DNA from: Actinomycetota bacterium
GTDB lineage: Bacteria > Actinomycetota > Actinomycetes > Actinomycetales > Microbacteriaceae
Direction: 5' to 3'
Assembly: GCA_009704535.1 (NCBI GenBank)
Contig: WLEA01000002.1
Coordinates: forward strand, 1-49,440
Length of the DNA: 49,440 nucleotides
In this document: piece after piece, positions 9,267 through 18,517 of the stretch
How positions within the stretch are numbered: position 1 is the first letter of the stretch
How the letters are laid out: every line of letters begins with the position of its first letter
Notes under the pieces: model-generated
The model's database searches: none
The model's input: only the letters and a program-made list of their open reading frames with translations
Told to the model about the DNA's origin: nothing
Made by a program: the position numbers and the translations under genes

Positions 9267-10124
9267 ATGCAGGGTATGTCAGGTGTTGCAACCGTCGTCG
9301 CCGACATCGTCGACGAAGCCGTGGGCATTCTGCGCGGGCGCTCTGCCGCCGTGTTGACAGGTGCAGGTGTCTCTACTGACTCTGGCATCCCGGACTACCG
9401 CGGTGTGGGAGCGCCCAAGCAGCATCCGATGAGCTTTTCTGATTTTCTCCAGTCCCACCGTCATCGGCAGCGCTACTGGCTGGGAAGCCACATGGGCTGG
9501 TCTCGCTTTGCTGCAGCAGAGCCCAACCGCGGACATGAAGCAATCGCGTCGGCTGAAGAAGCGTCGCTGTTCAGTGGCGTTGTCACCCAAAATGTTGACG
9601 CCCTGCACCACAAGGCTGGCTCGTTGCGGGTGATTGATCTTCACGGTCGCCTCGACAAGGTTCGCTGTATTCATTGCGGACAATCGTTCTCGCGCCAGTC
9701 CATCGCACGAACTATTGACCTCCTCAATCCCTGGCTTGAGAAGCGCGACATTTCGGGTCACATCAAACCCGATGGTGACGTTGATGTGGCCGTCACTTCA
9801 GAGTTTGCGGTGCCCTCCTGCGACATGTGCGACGGCGTGCTCAAGCCAGAGGTGATCTTTTTTGGCGAGTTTGTGCCCACAGGGGTGTTTGATCAAGCCG
9901 CGAGTCTAATTGCACGCTCGGAGGCTCTCATCATCGCTGGTTCTTCCCTCGTGGTGAACACCGGCATGCGGCTGGTCAATCTTGCCCACAGAAAGAAGAT
10001 TCCCATCGTGATCATCAACCGAGGGCCTACCAAGGCCGACCGGCTCGCCACCGTTAGAATCGAAGCAGGAACATCAGAGACTCTCGACGCCCTCGTTGGT
10101 GGTCTTCAATCTGGCTCCGTCTAG
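9267..10124 (+). CDS. NAD-dependent protein deacetylase, Sir2 family
   Basis: LTGAGVSTDSGIPDYRG, TQNVDALHHKAG, Zn cysteines CIHC...CDMC, KPEVIFFGE; SD CAGGAG before ATG 9267. Confidence 0.94.
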   Translation: MQGMSGVATVVADIVDEAVGILRGRSAAVLTGAGVSTDSGIPDYRGVGAPKQHPMSFSDFLQSHRHRQRYWLGSHMGWSRFAAAEPNRGHEAIASAEEASLFSGVVTQNVDALHHKAGSLRVIDLHGRLDKVRCIHCGQSFSRQSIARTIDLLNPWLEKRDISGHIKPDGDVDVAVTSEFAVPSCDMCDGVLKPEVIFFGEFVPTGVFDQAASLIARSEALIIAGSSLVVNTGMRLVNLAHRKKIPIVIINRGPTKADRLATVRIEAGTSETLDALVGGLQSGSV

Positions 10125-10154
10125 ACACCCCTAGAGCTTTAGCCCAGGAGATTA

Positions 10155-10793
10155 ATGACCCGCTTCTTTATTGTTCGCCATGGCGAAACTGAGTGGAACA
10201 AAGTCCGGCGCATCCAGGGAGTGAGCGACATCCCTCTCAATGACACCGGGCTTGAACAAGCCCACGCTGTTGCAGAGATACTTTCTGCCCACAGTTTTGA
10301 CGCGATTGTCTCCAGTCCCCTCTCTCGGGCCAGAGACACAGCCCGCGTCATCGCGGAGCGCTTGGGGATGCCGGAGCCTGAAATCTTCCAGGGTCTCATC
10401 GAGCGCAACTACGGCGACGCCGAGGGCTCAAACGGTCAAGACTTGGATCATCTGTATCCTCCCGGAACTGAAATCCCGGGTCGAGAACCGCGTGAAGCTG
10501 TTACCGCCAGAGCATTGGCCGTCCTGCGTGAGCTTGCGCTAAGGCATCCGGACTCCGACGTTATTGCTGTGGCCCACGGCGGTGTGATTCGCAGCGTCGT
10601 CGAACATGTCGCCCCTGGCCAACACAACGAACCAATCACCAACTGTTCCGTCCACAGCTTTCGGATGGTTGCTGGCAGTCTCGAGCTGGTGGCATTTGAC
10701 GATCCGATGGAAGTTGCCGCACATAACCTGGCAGCCGTCGAGTTTGAGGACCAAAACCCTGCGGAGGCGAGAGAAGATAGCCCGCGTCACTAG
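10155..10793 (+). CDS. histidine phosphatase family protein (phosphoglycerate mutase-like)
   Basis: MTRFFIVRHGETEWNKVRRIQG...SSPLSRARDTA...VAHGGVIR. Confidence 0.93.
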   Translation: MTRFFIVRHGETEWNKVRRIQGVSDIPLNDTGLEQAHAVAEILSAHSFDAIVSSPLSRARDTARVIAERLGMPEPEIFQGLIERNYGDAEGSNGQDLDHLYPPGTEIPGREPREAVTARALAVLRELALRHPDSDVIAVAHGGVIRSVVEHVAPGQHNEPITNCSVHSFRMVAGSLELVAFDDPMEVAAHNLAAVEFEDQNPAEAREDSPRH

Positions 10794-10837
10794 TGTCCTC
10801 CACGGCGCGGTCGGTGGCGTGGAATAGGCTCGGCTCT

Positions 10838-11527
10838 ATGGGCCACTGGAGCGACACATTAGTAGTTTTTGATACTGAAACCACAGGCCTTGACACTCGG
10901 CACGCGCGCATTGTCACCGCCTACGTGGGAGTTATTGGTTCCCAGGGAGAAACTGTAGAGGCGCATTCCTGGCTCGCGGACCCTGGTGTTGTAATCCCGG
11001 ACCAGGCAACGGCAGTCCACGGCATCACGACAGAAGTCGCGCAGCGAGATGGCCGGCCCGCTGGAGAAGTCGTCAACGAAATCCGGTCGGCACTGGAGGT
11101 CTATCTGGCCCAGGGTTTGCCGATTGTTGCTTACAACGCCTCCTATGACTTCTCGATTCTCCACCACGAGTCGGTTCGTCACGGATGTGAGCCACTCATC
11201 GACCCGCGACCAATTATTGACCCTCTGGTTATTGACCGAAAGGTCGATACCTATCGCAAGGGTAAACGAACGCTCCAGATGGCTGCTGCTCATTACCTCG
11301 TTCGGCTGGAAGACTCACACACTGCTGACGCCGACGCAATCGCGGCCGGCCGAGTGGCTCAGGCAATTCTCCGGGCCCATGACGCGCAGCTGGAGGGCGA
11401 TGCCCAGTGGCTGCATGATCAACAGGTAATCTGGTCGCGCGAATGGGCCGAGAACTACCAGTCGTTCCGGCGCAATCAGGGCGATGCGGGATTCGTAGCA
11501 ACCGGCGCATGGCCGGTGAAGGCCTAG
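10838..11527 (+). CDS. DnaQ-like 3'-5' exonuclease (DEDD family)
   Basis: LVVFDTETTGLDTRHARIVTAYVGVI...AVHGITTEVAQ...IVAYNASYDFSILHHE...HTADADAIAAGRVAQAI. Confidence 0.92.
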   Translation: MGHWSDTLVVFDTETTGLDTRHARIVTAYVGVIGSQGETVEAHSWLADPGVVIPDQATAVHGITTEVAQRDGRPAGEVVNEIRSALEVYLAQGLPIVAYNASYDFSILHHESVRHGCEPLIDPRPIIDPLVIDRKVDTYRKGKRTLQMAAAHYLVRLEDSHTADADAIAAGRVAQAILRAHDAQLEGDAQWLHDQQVIWSREWAENYQSFRRNQGDAGFVATGAWPVKA

Positions 11528-11779
11528 TTACTTACCGAAGCTCTTGAAACGCTGGTTGAACTTCTCGACACGGCCGGCCGAGTCAAGAATGCGCTGCTTG
11601 CCGGTGTAAAAAGGGTGTGAAGCGCTGGAGATTTCAACGTCAATCACGGGGTAGGTGTTTCCGTCTTCCCAGTCGATGGTCTTGTCACTCTTCGCGGTCG
11701 AACGCGTGAGGAAGCTCTCTCCCGAGGTGAGGTCACGAAAGACAATCGGGGCGTAATCGGGGTGAATGTCAGCTCTCAT
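11528..11779 (-). CDS. rpmE2: 50S ribosomal protein L31 type B
   Basis: [31 protein letters not shown]...[28 protein letters not shown]; no cysteines (C- form). Confidence 0.96.
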   Translation of the reverse strand: MRADIHPDYAPIVFRDLTSGESFLTRSTAKSDKTIDWEDGNTYPVIDVEISSASHPFYTGKQRILDSAGRVEKFNQRFKSFGK

Positions 11780-11845
11780 AGGAAATCCTTGACGTCTGGC
11801 AGAGCATCTGCGTAAGCGGTCCAAGGGCTTACTTTATCAGCAATT

Positions 11846-12628
11846 TCACAATGCTGTCGCCTGATATCGACCATTGTTATGAGTGATGGACAATGGTCTC
11901 CCAAACGCCTCGCTCATCACCTCACCGGTGAGGGTGTCGGCGATGGGGCCCTGGGCGATGATTGCGCCATCCTGCAATACAAGAATGTGCGTGAACCCGG
12001 CGGGGATCTCCTCGACATAGTGAGTGACCATCACCATCGCCGGCGAACTGGCCTCCCCTGAGAAATGATCGAGCATCTCAATGACGTCCTCACGTGACCC
12101 GACATCGAGACTGCCTGCCGGTTCGTCAAGCAGCAGCAACTCTGGGTCAGTCATTACTGCGCGGGCAATCTGCACGCGCTTGCGTTCGCCATCCGAGAGA
12201 GTTCCGACATAGTTGGCTGCCAGGTGATCAAGGCGCCATTCACTGAGAACACGCTTGGCTCGCCTCACATCGATGTCCTCATAGGTTTCCTGCCACCTGC
12301 CGGTGACGCCCCATGCTGCCGTCAAGACGGCGTCAGTCACCGTCTCGTTGTCGGGAATGCGCCGAGCCATGTCGCTACTTGCAAAGCCGACACGGGGCCG
12401 AAGCTCAAACACGTCTGTTTTGCCAAGGCGCTCACCCAGAATCGTGACTGTTCCCTGTGATGGCTGGACAAATGACGCGAGCATGCCCAGTAGGGTCGTC
12501 TTCCCAGCCCCGTTGGGCCCGACAATCACCCACCTCTGAGACTGGTCAATGGTCCAAGAAATGTCCCTGAGAATGGGGCGACCGTCGCGTTCGAAGCCAA
12601 CATTATCGAGCAAAGCAACTGTGGTCAT
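11846..12628 (-). CDS. ABC transporter ATP-binding protein
   Basis: Walker A VGPNGAGKTTLLGML, signature LSDGERKRVQIARA, Walker B LLLLDEPAGSLD. Confidence 0.92.
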   Translation of the reverse strand: MTTVALLDNVGFERDGRPILRDISWTIDQSQRWVIVGPNGAGKTTLLGMLASFVQPSQGTVTILGERLGKTDVFELRPRVGFASSDMARRIPDNETVTDAVLTAAWGVTGRWQETYEDIDVRRAKRVLSEWRLDHLAANYVGTLSDGERKRVQIARAVMTDPELLLLDEPAGSLDVGSREDVIEMLDHFSGEASSPAMVMVTHYVEEIPAGFTHILVLQDGAIIAQGPIADTLTGEVMSEAFGRPLSITHNNGRYQATAL

Positions 12629-12725
12629 TGTTGTCCAAGCCTACTCCACAGGGCAGAACGCCAGGAGGTGGGCCGGCGTTGATGGCCTACGCTTGAGGGG
12701 TGTTTCCTCAGTGGAGAGCCCCGCG

Positions 12726-13379
12726 ATGACCTCTCATCAGCTTCTGGTGGTGTTGGATGTCGATTCGACACTGACGCAGGATGAAGGTATAGACCTGCTC
12801 GCTGCGCAGGTTTCCAAGGACATTGCCCGCGAGGTTTCTGCCATCACAGAGTCAGCCATGCGCGGTGAACTCGACTTCGAAGAGAGTTTGCGCAGACGCG
12901 TTGCCGCTCTAGAGGGAACGCCTGAAACCTCGGTCAACGAAGCCTCTAGAAAAGTGCGCCTGAGTGCGGGCGCCCGGGTCTTGGTGGATACTCTCCACGC
13001 TGAGGGCCATCTCGTGGGAGCGGTTTCCGGTGGCTTCCACAGCATGATTGATTCGATAGCTGAGGACTTGCGTTTGGATTTTCACCGTGCCAACCGGTTG
13101 GAAGTCAACGGGGGCATGCTCACGGGCAAAATTGTGGGTCCCTTGATTGATGCCCGCGCGAAGGTGACCGCACTTCAGGAGTGGGCGCGGAGCGCCGGAA
13201 TTCCGAGGGAGCGCACTATTGCGGTGGGCGATGGCGGAAACGACGTCGAAATGCTCGCCTGGGCCGGCCTGGGCGTGGCATACATGGGCAAGCCCGTCGC
13301 TCGCGCCGCCGCCGATGTTGCGCTGGACACGCCCGATCTGAGCCAGATGCTCCTGTTGTTGGGACTACTGCGCGATTAG
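12726..13379 (+). CDS. serB: phosphoserine phosphatase
   Basis: LVVLDVDSTLTQDEGIDLLA...AVSGGFHSMIDSIAEDLRLD...AVGDGGNDVEMLAWAGLGVAYMGKP. Confidence 0.94.
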   Translation: MTSHQLLVVLDVDSTLTQDEGIDLLAAQVSKDIAREVSAITESAMRGELDFEESLRRRVAALEGTPETSVNEASRKVRLSAGARVLVDTLHAEGHLVGAVSGGFHSMIDSIAEDLRLDFHRANRLEVNGGMLTGKIVGPLIDARAKVTALQEWARSAGIPRERTIAVGDGGNDVEMLAWAGLGVAYMGKPVARAAADVALDTPDLSQMLLLLGLLRD

Positions 13380-14086
13380 TGTCCCATCCCCAGTCCACCA
13401 TCAACCGGGATCACAGCACCAGAGATATACCCCGCATCATCTGACGCAAGCCAGAGCACGACACCAGCGACCTCGGCGGGATCGGCAAACCGGCCAGCAG
13501 GAATTGACTTGAGGTAGGCCTCCGCCTGCTCTGGTGCGAGCGCTTTGGTCATGTCGGTCGTAATGAACCCCGGGGCGACGACATTGGCAGTGATTCCGCG
13601 CCCACCGAGTTCCCGAGTCAACGAGCGGGCAAAACCTACGAGAGCTGCTTTCGATGACGAGTAATTGACCTGGCCAGCCGAACCAAAGAGACCCACCACG
13701 CTTGAGATGAGAATGACGCGGCCATACTTGGCCTTGATCATTGGTGTGATGCAGCGCTTGACTACTCGAAAAACGCCACCGAGATTGGTCTCAATAACAC
13801 TGTCGAATTCTTCATCCGACATTCTCATGAGCAGCGTGTCCTTGGTGATTCCCGCGTTGGCGACCAGGACACTAATCGGGCCACAGGCCGCTTCGACTTC
13901 GGCAATTGCTCTGTCCAGGCTGGAGCTGTCGGTGACATCGGCTCTCACGGTCATCGAACCCTCGGGACCGTTACCCGAGCGGGCAGTCACGGCGACCTGA
14001 TATCCGTCGCTGAGAAAACGCTCCGCTATGGCATAGCCGATGCCACGGTTACCGCCAGTGATGAGGACTGTCCTGGAAGCTGTCAT
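13376..14086 (-). CDS. fabG: SDR oxidoreductase, 3-oxoacyl-ACP reductase FabG type
   Basis: VLITGGNRGIGYAIAERFL...VNYSSSKAALVGFARSL...AGYISGAVIPVDGGLGMGH. Confidence 0.9.
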   Translation of the reverse strand: MTASRTVLITGGNRGIGYAIAERFLSDGYQVAVTARSGNGPEGSMTVRADVTDSSSLDRAIAEVEAACGPISVLVANAGITKDTLLMRMSDEEFDSVIETNLGGVFRVVKRCITPMIKAKYGRVILISSVVGLFGSAGQVNYSSSKAALVGFARSLTRELGGRGITANVVAPGFITTDMTKALAPEQAEAYLKSIPAGRFADPAEVAGVVLWLASDDAGYISGAVIPVDGGLGMGH

Positions 14087-14132
14087 AGTTCATAAGCTTA
14101 TTGGCAGACGACTGTTCTACTATGAGGACACT

Positions 14133-14402
14133 ATGTCGGCTCCTCACACCGTGACCTCATTGCAGAACGCTCCCGATCGGGAGCGGCGCGTTCGGATGAT
14201 TAGATACACCGTTGCGATGGGGATCAGGCTCGCGTGCATAGGGGCGTGTTTTCTCGTCTCTGGGTGGTGGCTCCTCATTCCCGCCCTCGGAGCCATAGTT
14301 CTGCCCTATTTCGCAGTGGTCGTGGCAAATTCAGCCACCAAAGACGGTCAGCAGGCCACTCCCTTGCGCCCCGGCACGGTGAGCGTCACCAGCCAGCAGT
14401 GA
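14133..14402 (+). CDS. DUF3099 domain-containing membrane protein
   Basis: RRVRMIRYTVAMGIRLACIGACFLVSGWWLLIPALGAIVLPYFAVVVANS, two TM segments. Confidence 0.85.
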   Translation: MSAPHTVTSLQNAPDRERRVRMIRYTVAMGIRLACIGACFLVSGWWLLIPALGAIVLPYFAVVVANSATKDGQQATPLRPGTVSVTSQQ

Positions 14403-14620
14403 TGTTCTCAGAGTTCCACGCAGGGTCTACCCGGTGCTCCCGCACCTCCTGTCAGGAATCTCCGGCGTGGCAGATTGTGTGGCGAAATCCGAAGATTCAC
14501 GGCCCCGAGCGGGAAAAAATCTGGCTATCGTGTCCTGACCATAAAGTCTTTTTTGAGGGATATCTGGGTCAACGTGGGTTCCCTGTCCGGGCTGTAGCGC
14601 TCTCCGGAGAGGGCGCATGA
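14402..14620 (+). CDS. small conserved Cys/His protein (CxxxxC...CxxH), function unknown
   Basis: 72 aa MFSEFHAGSTRCSRTSCQESPAWQIVWRNPKIHGPEREKIWLSCPDHKVFFEGYL...; start overlaps the DUF3099 stop (TGATG), stop overlaps the SURF1 start (ATGA). Confidence 0.8.
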   Translation: MFSEFHAGSTRCSRTSCQESPAWQIVWRNPKIHGPEREKIWLSCPDHKVFFEGYLGQRGFPVRAVALSGEGA

Positions 14621-15420
14621 TTCGGCTACTCTTCACCAGGCGCTGGATCGGGTATCTGGCGCTGACTATTGTCTTCGCACTGGTCTCGAGTTTCTTCGGG
14701 CTGTGGCAATGGGACCGGCGAGGCCAGGCCGTTGCAGCCATCGACGTTCTCGAGTCACACTGGGACAAAGAACCAGCGGAGTTTATGAGTGTCGTGACGA
14801 CTGGCGGGTTCTCCCCCGCGCGAGAGCAGTGGACTCCGGTCGTGGTCAACGGAGAGTATCTGCCGGGTGATCTGATTCTTGCGAGAACCAGGCCGCGTGG
14901 CGGACAGGTGGGCTTCGAAGTGCTTGTCCCCCTGCGCACGGACAGTGGCCTCATCGTGGTGGTTAACCGCGGCTGGATACCCACAGGCGAGGCCAGTGAC
15001 TTCCCGGATGTCGTTCCGGGCGCACCTATTGGCGAAGTTTCACTGGTGGCGCGGATCAAGCCCGGCGAGCCAACACTTCCTGGACGAGGAGCACCCGAGG
15101 GCCAGCTTCCAAGCATTGACCTGGAGGCGATGAAGGGTGTCGTGGGTTACGACCTCGAGACAACGTACTTTCTGCTCCTGGACAGCGAGACGCCAGAGTC
15201 AGCGGTAGCACCACTACCGGTACTTCGCCCTGTACTGGATGAAGGCCCCCACCTCAGCTACACCCTGCAATGGTTCGTTTTTGCCCTGCTGGCCCTCACC
15301 GCGTTCTTTGCTTTACTTCGCGGCGAGGCCAGGCGCGAAGCGGGAATTGAACCTCCGGAGAGAACGAAGAAAAGCGACGCTGACGAGGAAGACGCACTGC
15401 TCGATCGAGCACGAATTTAG
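14617..15420 (+). CDS. SURF1 family cytochrome oxidase assembly protein
   Basis: RRWIGYLALTIVFALVSSFFGLWQWDRRGQ...VVVNRGWIP...HLSYTLQWFVFALLAL. Confidence 0.93.
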   Translation: MIRLLFTRRWIGYLALTIVFALVSSFFGLWQWDRRGQAVAAIDVLESHWDKEPAEFMSVVTTGGFSPAREQWTPVVVNGEYLPGDLILARTRPRGGQVGFEVLVPLRTDSGLIVVVNRGWIPTGEASDFPDVVPGAPIGEVSLVARIKPGEPTLPGRGAPEGQLPSIDLEAMKGVVGYDLETTYFLLLDSETPESAVAPLPVLRPVLDEGPHLSYTLQWFVFALLALTAFFALLRGEARREAGIEPPERTKKSDADEEDALLDRARI

Positions 15421-17015
15421 GCCAGCGAAATCAAATCTTGATACTCGGCGTTCCAGTGGTCTTCGACACCATCTGGCATGATCAGCACCCGCTCTGGATT
15501 AAGCGCAACGACTGCGCCATCATCGTGACTCACCAGGACCACCGCGCCCTTGTAGTGGGCTAGCGCGTCAAGGATTTCCTCCCGCGAGGCGGGGTCAAGG
15601 TTGTTGGTGGGCTCGTCCAATAGAAGGACGTTTGCCTGGGACACGACAAGTGTTGCCAATGAGAGCCTGGTTTTTTCGCCACCCGAGAGAACACCAGCCG
15701 GTTTCAGAACGTCGTCGCCGGTGAAAAGAAACGATCCCAGGACTTTGCGAGCTTCTGTCTCCCCCAGGCTCGGAGATGCTGCCAGCATGTTCTCCAAGAC
15801 GGTGCGATTAATGTCGAGCGTCTCGTGCTCTTGGGCGTAGTAGCCAACTCGAAGACCGTGGCCCGCCTCAACTTCGCCGGTGTCGGGGGCATCCACGCCA
15901 GCAAGAATTCTGAGAAGAGTCGTCTTGCCGGCACCGTTTAGTCCCAAGATGACGACCTTGGAACCACGGTCAATGGCCAAATCAACGGCGGTGAAAATTT
16001 CAAGGGACCCGTAACTCTTGGAAAGGTTGTGGGCAAACAGCGGCGTCTTGCCACATGCCGCAGGCTCGGGAAATCGCAACTTCGCCACCCGATCGACAGC
16101 TCGCACGTCATCCAGGCCGGCCAGCATCTTCTCGGCGCGGGCAACCATCTGGTGCGCCGCGGCGGCCTTGCTCGCTTTGGCCCCAAATCGAGCAGCCTGT
16201 TGGTGTAAAGAGCTCGCTTTCTTCTCCGTAATGGAGCGTTCTTTGCGGCGACGTTCCTCGTCCGCCTCGCGCTGGCGCAGATAGAGCTTCCAGGACATGT
16301 TGTAGATGTCGATGGTGGATCGGTTCGCGTCAAGGTAGAACACCCGGTTTACTGTCTCCTCCACCAGGGCAACGTCGTGGGAGATTACGATTACTCCCCC
16401 TGGGTACTGCGACAGGAACGCCCTCAGCCACACCACCGAATCGCCATCGAGGTGGTTGGTCGGCTCGTCAAGAACCATAAGAGGTGCATTTTGAAAGAGA
16501 ATACGTGCCAGTTCAATCCTGCGGCGTTGACCACCGGAGAGCGTCGCCAAAGTTTGATCGAGCAGGGAGTTCGGAAGGTTCAAATGGGAGGCAATCGTGG
16601 CGGCCTCAGCTTCAGCGTGGTAACCGCCCGCCGCCAAGAATTGATCATTGAGGCGCCCATATTTCTTCATCGCCGCCTGCGCGATAGCGTCATCAGAGGA
16701 ACCCATGTCGAGGCTGGCCTTCTTCATCGCCGCCATCACTGTGCCAAGTCCGCGAGCATCGAGGATGCGAGTTCGCGCAGTTGCGTCAGGGTCGCCGGCG
16801 CGCGGGTCCTGGGGTAAGTAGCCGACCTCTCCGTTGACGTGAACAAATCCCGCTGTCGGGGCTATTTCACCGGAAATGACTCGGGTTAGAGTGGTCTTTC
16901 CCGCGCCATTACGACCGACGAGCCCCACCTTGTCGCCTTTATCGACACGGAAAGATAGCCCGTCAAGGAGCACACGGGCGCCGAGCCGAATCTGAAGGTT
17001 TTCTACCTGGAGCAT
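15417..17015 (-). CDS. ABC-F family ATPase
   Basis: Two ABC domains (GRNGAGKTTL / GLNGAGKTTLL), LSGGQRRRIELARIL, LDEPTNHLD and LDEPTNNLD, no TM. Confidence 0.95.
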   Translation of the reverse strand: MLQVENLQIRLGARVLLDGLSFRVDKGDKVGLVGRNGAGKTTLTRVISGEIAPTAGFVHVNGEVGYLPQDPRAGDPDATARTRILDARGLGTVMAAMKKASLDMGSSDDAIAQAAMKKYGRLNDQFLAAGGYHAEAEAATIASHLNLPNSLLDQTLATLSGGQRRRIELARILFQNAPLMVLDEPTNHLDGDSVVWLRAFLSQYPGGVIVISHDVALVEETVNRVFYLDANRSTIDIYNMSWKLYLRQREADEERRRKERSITEKKASSLHQQAARFGAKASKAAAAHQMVARAEKMLAGLDDVRAVDRVAKLRFPEPAACGKTPLFAHNLSKSYGSLEIFTAVDLAIDRGSKVVILGLNGAGKTTLLRILAGVDAPDTGEVEAGHGLRVGYYAQEHETLDINRTVLENMLAASPSLGETEARKVLGSFLFTGDDVLKPAGVLSGGEKTRLSLATLVVSQANVLLLDEPTNNLDPASREEILDALAHYKGAVVLVSHDDGAVVALNPERVLIMPDGVEDHWNAEYQDLISLA

Positions 17016-17058
17016 GCTGCCTCACACTGATGGGTTGATTCGAGACAACACGAGAGAG

Positions 17059-17391
17059 TTAAATCGAGAATCCGAGCGCTCTCATCATGTCACGACCGTC
17101 GGCCGTAATCTTCTCCTGGCCCCACGGTGGCATCCAGACCCAGTTGATCCGAAAACGCTCAACGATCCCATCCAGGGCCTTGCCCATCTCCTCTTCAATG
17201 ACGTCGGTGAGGGGGCACCCCGCAGAGGTGAGCGTCATGCTGATAATCAGCGCGTCTTCGTCGTCGTCCCAGGACAGGTCATAAATGAGTCCCAGGTCAA
17301 CGATGTTGACCCCGAGCTCGGGGTCTATGACGTTTTTGAGCCCTTCCTCGACGCTGTCAAAGCGTTCAGCGGACAGTGCGATGGTAGACAT
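17059..17391 (-). CDS. DUF59 metal-sulfur cluster assembly factor (SufT-like)
   Basis: VEEGLKNVIDPELGVNIVDLGLIYD...ISMTLTSAGCPLTDVIEEE, directly downstream of sufC. Confidence 0.93.
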   Translation of the reverse strand: MSTIALSAERFDSVEEGLKNVIDPELGVNIVDLGLIYDLSWDDDEDALIISMTLTSAGCPLTDVIEEEMGKALDGIVERFRINWVWMPPWGQEKITADGRDMMRALGFSI

Positions 17392-17408
17392 ATTCTCCGG
17401 CCCCTTTC

Positions 17409-18170
17409 CTAGGCCACCGAGGGCGCCAGGTAGCGGTCGTAGCCTTCATTCTCCAGGGTGTCTGCCAGTTCGGGTCCACCGCTATCCACCAATTTTCCGG
17501 CAACAATCACGTGAACGTGGTCCGGAGTGATGTAGCGAAGAATGCGCGTGTAGTGCGTAATGAGAAGCACTCCCAAGGTTGTTGCTGCCTTTGCTGCGTT
17601 CACACCTTCGGAGACGATTTTCAACGCGTCGACATCAAGTCCACTATCAGTTTCGTCCAGCACCGCGAACTTGGGCTTGAGTAGCTGAAGTTGCATGATC
17701 TCGTGGCGCTTCTTTTCGCCACCCGAGAAGCCCTCGTTCACATTGCGCTCGGCAAAACCTGGCTCCATCCGCAGGGACTCCATGGCTCCACGGAGCTCCC
17801 CAACCCATTCTCGAAGGGCGGGGGCCTTGCCGGCCAGCGCGGTCTTGGCAGTTCTCAAAAAGTTGCTGACGCTAACGCCCGGAACCTCGACGGGGTACTG
17901 CATTGCCAGGAAAAGGCCAGCTTTCGCTCTCTCATCAACACTCATGGCCAGCACATCAGAACCATCAAGCGAGATGGACCCCTCTGTGACCGTGTAGCGC
18001 GGGTGGCCGGCAATCGTGTACGCGAGCGTGGATTTACCAGACCCGTTGGGGCCCATGATGGCGTGGGTCTCTCCGGCGTGGAGGGTGAGGTCTATGCCCT
18101 TCAGAATTTCGACAGGGCCCTGATCGGTTTCGATTGATACGTGCAGGTTCTTAATCTCTAGCGTGCTCAT
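17409..18170 (-). CDS. sufC: Fe-S cluster assembly ATPase SufC
   Basis: IMGPNGSGKSTLAYTIAGHPRY...FSGGEKKRHEIMQL...LDETDSGLDVDALKIV. Confidence 0.97.
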   Translation of the reverse strand: MSTLEIKNLHVSIETDQGPVEILKGIDLTLHAGETHAIMGPNGSGKSTLAYTIAGHPRYTVTEGSISLDGSDVLAMSVDERAKAGLFLAMQYPVEVPGVSVSNFLRTAKTALAGKAPALREWVGELRGAMESLRMEPGFAERNVNEGFSGGEKKRHEIMQLQLLKPKFAVLDETDSGLDVDALKIVSEGVNAAKAATTLGVLLITHYTRILRYITPDHVHVIVAGKLVDSGGPELADTLENEGYDRYLAPSVA

Positions 18171-18190
18171 GTTCGTGCCTTCTTGGCTTT

Positions 18191-18517
18191 CTAGGAAATA
18201 ACGAGGGGTGTGGGGTCAATGTAGACATCACCATCGGTGATGGTGACGCTGTAGACGGGCACAGGCTCAAATGCGGGAAAGTTCTTGGGCTTGCCGGTGG
18301 TCAACTCAAACTTTGACCCGTGCGCCCAACACTCGAGCGTGTCATCCTCCACAAAGCCTTCCGACAGGGCAATCTCTCCGTGACTACACGTGTCGCCAAT
18401 CGCGTGCACCGTGCCAGCAGAGTCCTTCACCACGGCAATGGGCACACCTTCGATGGTGACTTTGAGTGGCTGGTTCACGGCGATGTCGGCAGCAGGGCAG
18501 ATCTTCACGGCAGTCAT
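18191..18517 (-). CDS. Rieske non-heme iron ferredoxin of the suf cluster
   Basis: DTCSHGEIALSEGFVEDDTLECWAHGSKF: CxH...CxxH-type Rieske ligands. Confidence 0.92.
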   Translation of the reverse strand: MTAVKICPAADIAVNQPLKVTIEGVPIAVVKDSAGTVHAIGDTCSHGEIALSEGFVEDDTLECWAHGSKFELTTGKPKNFPAFEPVPVYSVTITDGDVYIDPTPLVIS

